A stretch of 22,558 nucleotides of DNA, from the NCBI GenBank assembly GCA_949288685.1, contig CASELB010000003.1, positions 1 to 22,558 of the forward strand. The letters run 5' to 3'. Made by a program: the position numbers and the translations under genes. Numbering within the stretch: position 1 is the first letter of the stretch; every line of letters begins with the position of its first letter. This document shows positions 21,625 to 22,558 of this stretch, one piece after another. The notes beneath the pieces were generated by a model that worked only from the letters and a program-made list of their open reading frames with translations, was not told the origin of the DNA and did not search any database. Source of the stretch: an uncultured bacterium (lineage in GTDB: Bacteria; Cyanobacteriota; Vampirovibrionia; Gastranaerophilales; Gastranaerophilaceae).

Positions 21625-22293
21625 TTAGTTTAATAATTCAGCCATTGTTAAACCGCGTTTTTTAGCAACTTCGTGGAACGGAGTTAACGCTTTTAAAGCT
21701 GCTATTGTAGCGTTTGCTGCGTTAAGCGGAGATTTAGAACCGAGAGATTTTGAAAGGATGTTTTCAATACCTGCGAGTTCTAATACAGAACGAACAGCGC
21801 CGCCAGCGATAATACCGGTACCTTGAGAAGCCGGTCTTAACATAACCGCGCCGGCTCCGGAACGACCGGTAATCGGGTGCGGAATAGTTGTTTTGAAAAT
21901 AGGTACACTAACGAGATTTTTACGACCGTCAGCAACAGCTTTTTGAATAGCGATAATAACTTCAGCAGCTTTTGCGCAGCCGACGCCGACTTGACCTTTT
22001 TGGTTACCGACAATAACAATTGCACGGAAACTTAATTTTTTACCGCCTTTTACAACTTTTGTTACGCGGCGGATTTGAACTACTTGTTCTTTCCATTCTG
22101 ATTGGGGCTGTTCTTCTCTGGTTTCAACTTTCTTTTTTCTTGAACGTTGTTTTTTAGCGGGAAGAACCTCAACATTTTCTTCTGCAGCTTCTGCGGAGAG
22201 TTCGCTTGCAGCTTCTGTAGAGTTTTCAGTTACAGTTTCTGCTTCTGCTGATTCTGCAGCAGCGCTTGTTTCTAATTTTTCTTCTTCAGTCAT
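21625..22293 (-). CDS. rpsE: 30S ribosomal protein S5 with acidic N-terminal extension
   Basis: S5 of the small ribosomal subunit, which contributes to decoding accuracy and assembly. The S5 body starts about residue 64 (SEWKEQVVQIRRVTKVVKGG, then SFRAIVIVGNQKGQVGVG, a double-stranded RNA-binding fold) and continues through GRSGAGAVMLRPASQGTG to the end. Residues 1-62 are extra: an Ala/Glu/Ser-rich acidic stretch (to about 45) and then a basic KKQRSRKKK patch. Common S5 is about 165-170 residues, this one 222. The start is well supported by AAAGG six bases before ATG 22293 and no closer internal Met precedes the body. Normally rplR lies just upstream, but here it does not. Confidence 0.94.
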   Translation of the reverse strand: MTEEEKLETSAAAESAEAETVTENSTEAASELSAEAAEENVEVLPAKKQRSRKKKVETREEQPQSEWKEQVVQIRRVTKVVKGGKKLSFRAIVIVGNQKGQVGVGCAKAAEVIIAIQKAVADGRKNLVSVPIFKTTIPHPITGRSGAGAVMLRPASQGTGIIAGGAVRSVLELAGIENILSKSLGSKSPLNAANATIAALKALTPFHEVAKKRGLTMAELLN

Positions 22294-22324
22294 GTTTTAC
22301 CTTTCTTAAATTATTTTGCTACTT

Positions 22325-22354
22325 ATTATATTTATTTTTATTTGAATACATCAA
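22325..22354 (-). promoter_or_regulatory. Promoter candidate for rpsE-rpmD-rplO-secY
   Basis: Minus-strand TTGATG (22349-22354), 18 bases, then TATAAT (22325-22330). The transcript would start near 22318, with a leader of about 25 bases carrying the AAAGG for rpsE. Confidence 0.5.
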
Positions 22355-22397
22355 AAGATAAGCATAATTGCTTTTTGAAAACTATTCAAATTCGGGT

Positions 22398-22443
22398 TAT
22401 TTTCTGACAAGAAAATATTATTACAAATATATTAGTAATGCAA
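22398..22443 (-). promoter_or_regulatory. Second promoter candidate and small hairpin upstream of rpsE
   Basis: Minus-strand TTGCAT (22438-22443), 17 bases, TAATAT (22415-22420). An AT-rich 8-base inverted repeat (22398-22405 and 22410-22417, 4-base loop) overlaps the -10. In this AT-rich stretch, chance matches are common, so support is weak. Confidence 0.25.
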
Positions 22444-22469
22444 GTGCTTGTTAAGATTTATTATAAATT

Positions 22470-22558
22470 TCAAGAATAGAAGGGGAAGGGGTAAATATTT
22501 GTTTCAGGGTCTTGCCCGCATAGCATTACACTTGTACTTGTACAAGATCCTGAACAGC
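22470..22558 (-). other. Edge segment: possible 3' end of a Cys-rich reading frame, and long inverted repeat
   Basis: The longest open frame entering from the right edge on the minus strand ends with TGA at 22470 and its visible 28 codons contain C-S-G-S-C and later C-G-Q-D-P. It does not look like the end of L18 or L6. The same bases hold a 12-base inverted repeat (22503-22514 and 22543-22554) that pairs fully on the plus strand if one G-U is allowed. Neither reading is firm. The stretch 22294-22469 shows no gene. Confidence 0.25.

Noticed and set aside
22499..22558. Plus-strand start TTG 22499 preceded by AGGGG, open to the window end
   Set aside because: Only 20 codons visible, no recognisable sequence, and the purine-rich stretch may be chance; cannot be judged without sequence beyond the edge.

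Overview
The window is a densely coded, AT-rich bacterial chromosome segment. The best guess for the organism is the non-photosynthetic cyanobacterial sister group (Melainabacteria/Vampirovibrionia, perhaps Gastranaerophilales). This rests on the low GC, the anaerobe-type 2-oxoacid:ferredoxin oxidoreductase, the general look of the proteins and the presence of L30, which photosynthetic cyanobacteria generally lack. It is an inference, not a proof. No rRNA, tRNA, CRISPR array, insertion sequence or prophage was seen.

Layout. (1) Minus strand, 1-6510: a truncated murC at the left edge. Next come a 43-codon candidate microgene with its own SD and terminator, and a 408-residue unknown protein with faint kinase-like features. 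Then come trkH and trkA (Trk potassium uptake) and a XerD-type recombinase whose promoter spacer is a perfect palindrome. (2) Plus strand, 6558-13785: an exported TPR protein, a 100-residue unknown, the ribosome-assembly GTPase EngB, two overlapping WYL-type regulators, and a four-gene korDABC-like operon (ferredoxin, alpha, beta, gamma). (3) Minus strand, 13789-18258: one compact operon read as NfnA-like flavoprotein, 65-residue Cys protein, purA, GH38 alpha-mannosidase. It converges on korC with a 3-base gap. (4) Plus strand, 18255-19550: bioD-like ATPase and rsmD, closed by a strong bidirectional terminator. (5) Minus strand, 19571-22293: the distal spc-operon genes rpsE, rpmD, rplO, secY. 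They are preceded by at least 176 noncoding bases with promoter-like boxes where rplR would be expected.

How the parts relate. The Kor-type enzyme would make reduced ferredoxin and acyl-CoA. The NfnA-like flavoprotein could move those electrons to or from NAD(P)H, but its usual large subunit is not beside it. TrkA/TrkH form a complete potassium system. EngB, RsmD, the ribosomal proteins and SecY serve ribosome building and protein export.

Most interesting points: two genes (trkA and bioD) whose promoter geometry puts +1 on the A of ATG, suggesting leaderless mRNAs; the xerD promoter palindrome; the candidate microgene at 1148-1279; the kinase-like unknown; the orphan NfnA with its small Cys protein; and the break in the spc operon together with an acidic S5 extension. 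I did not find a clearly new multi-gene defence or mobile system here. All family calls are from reading the sequence only, with no database search.
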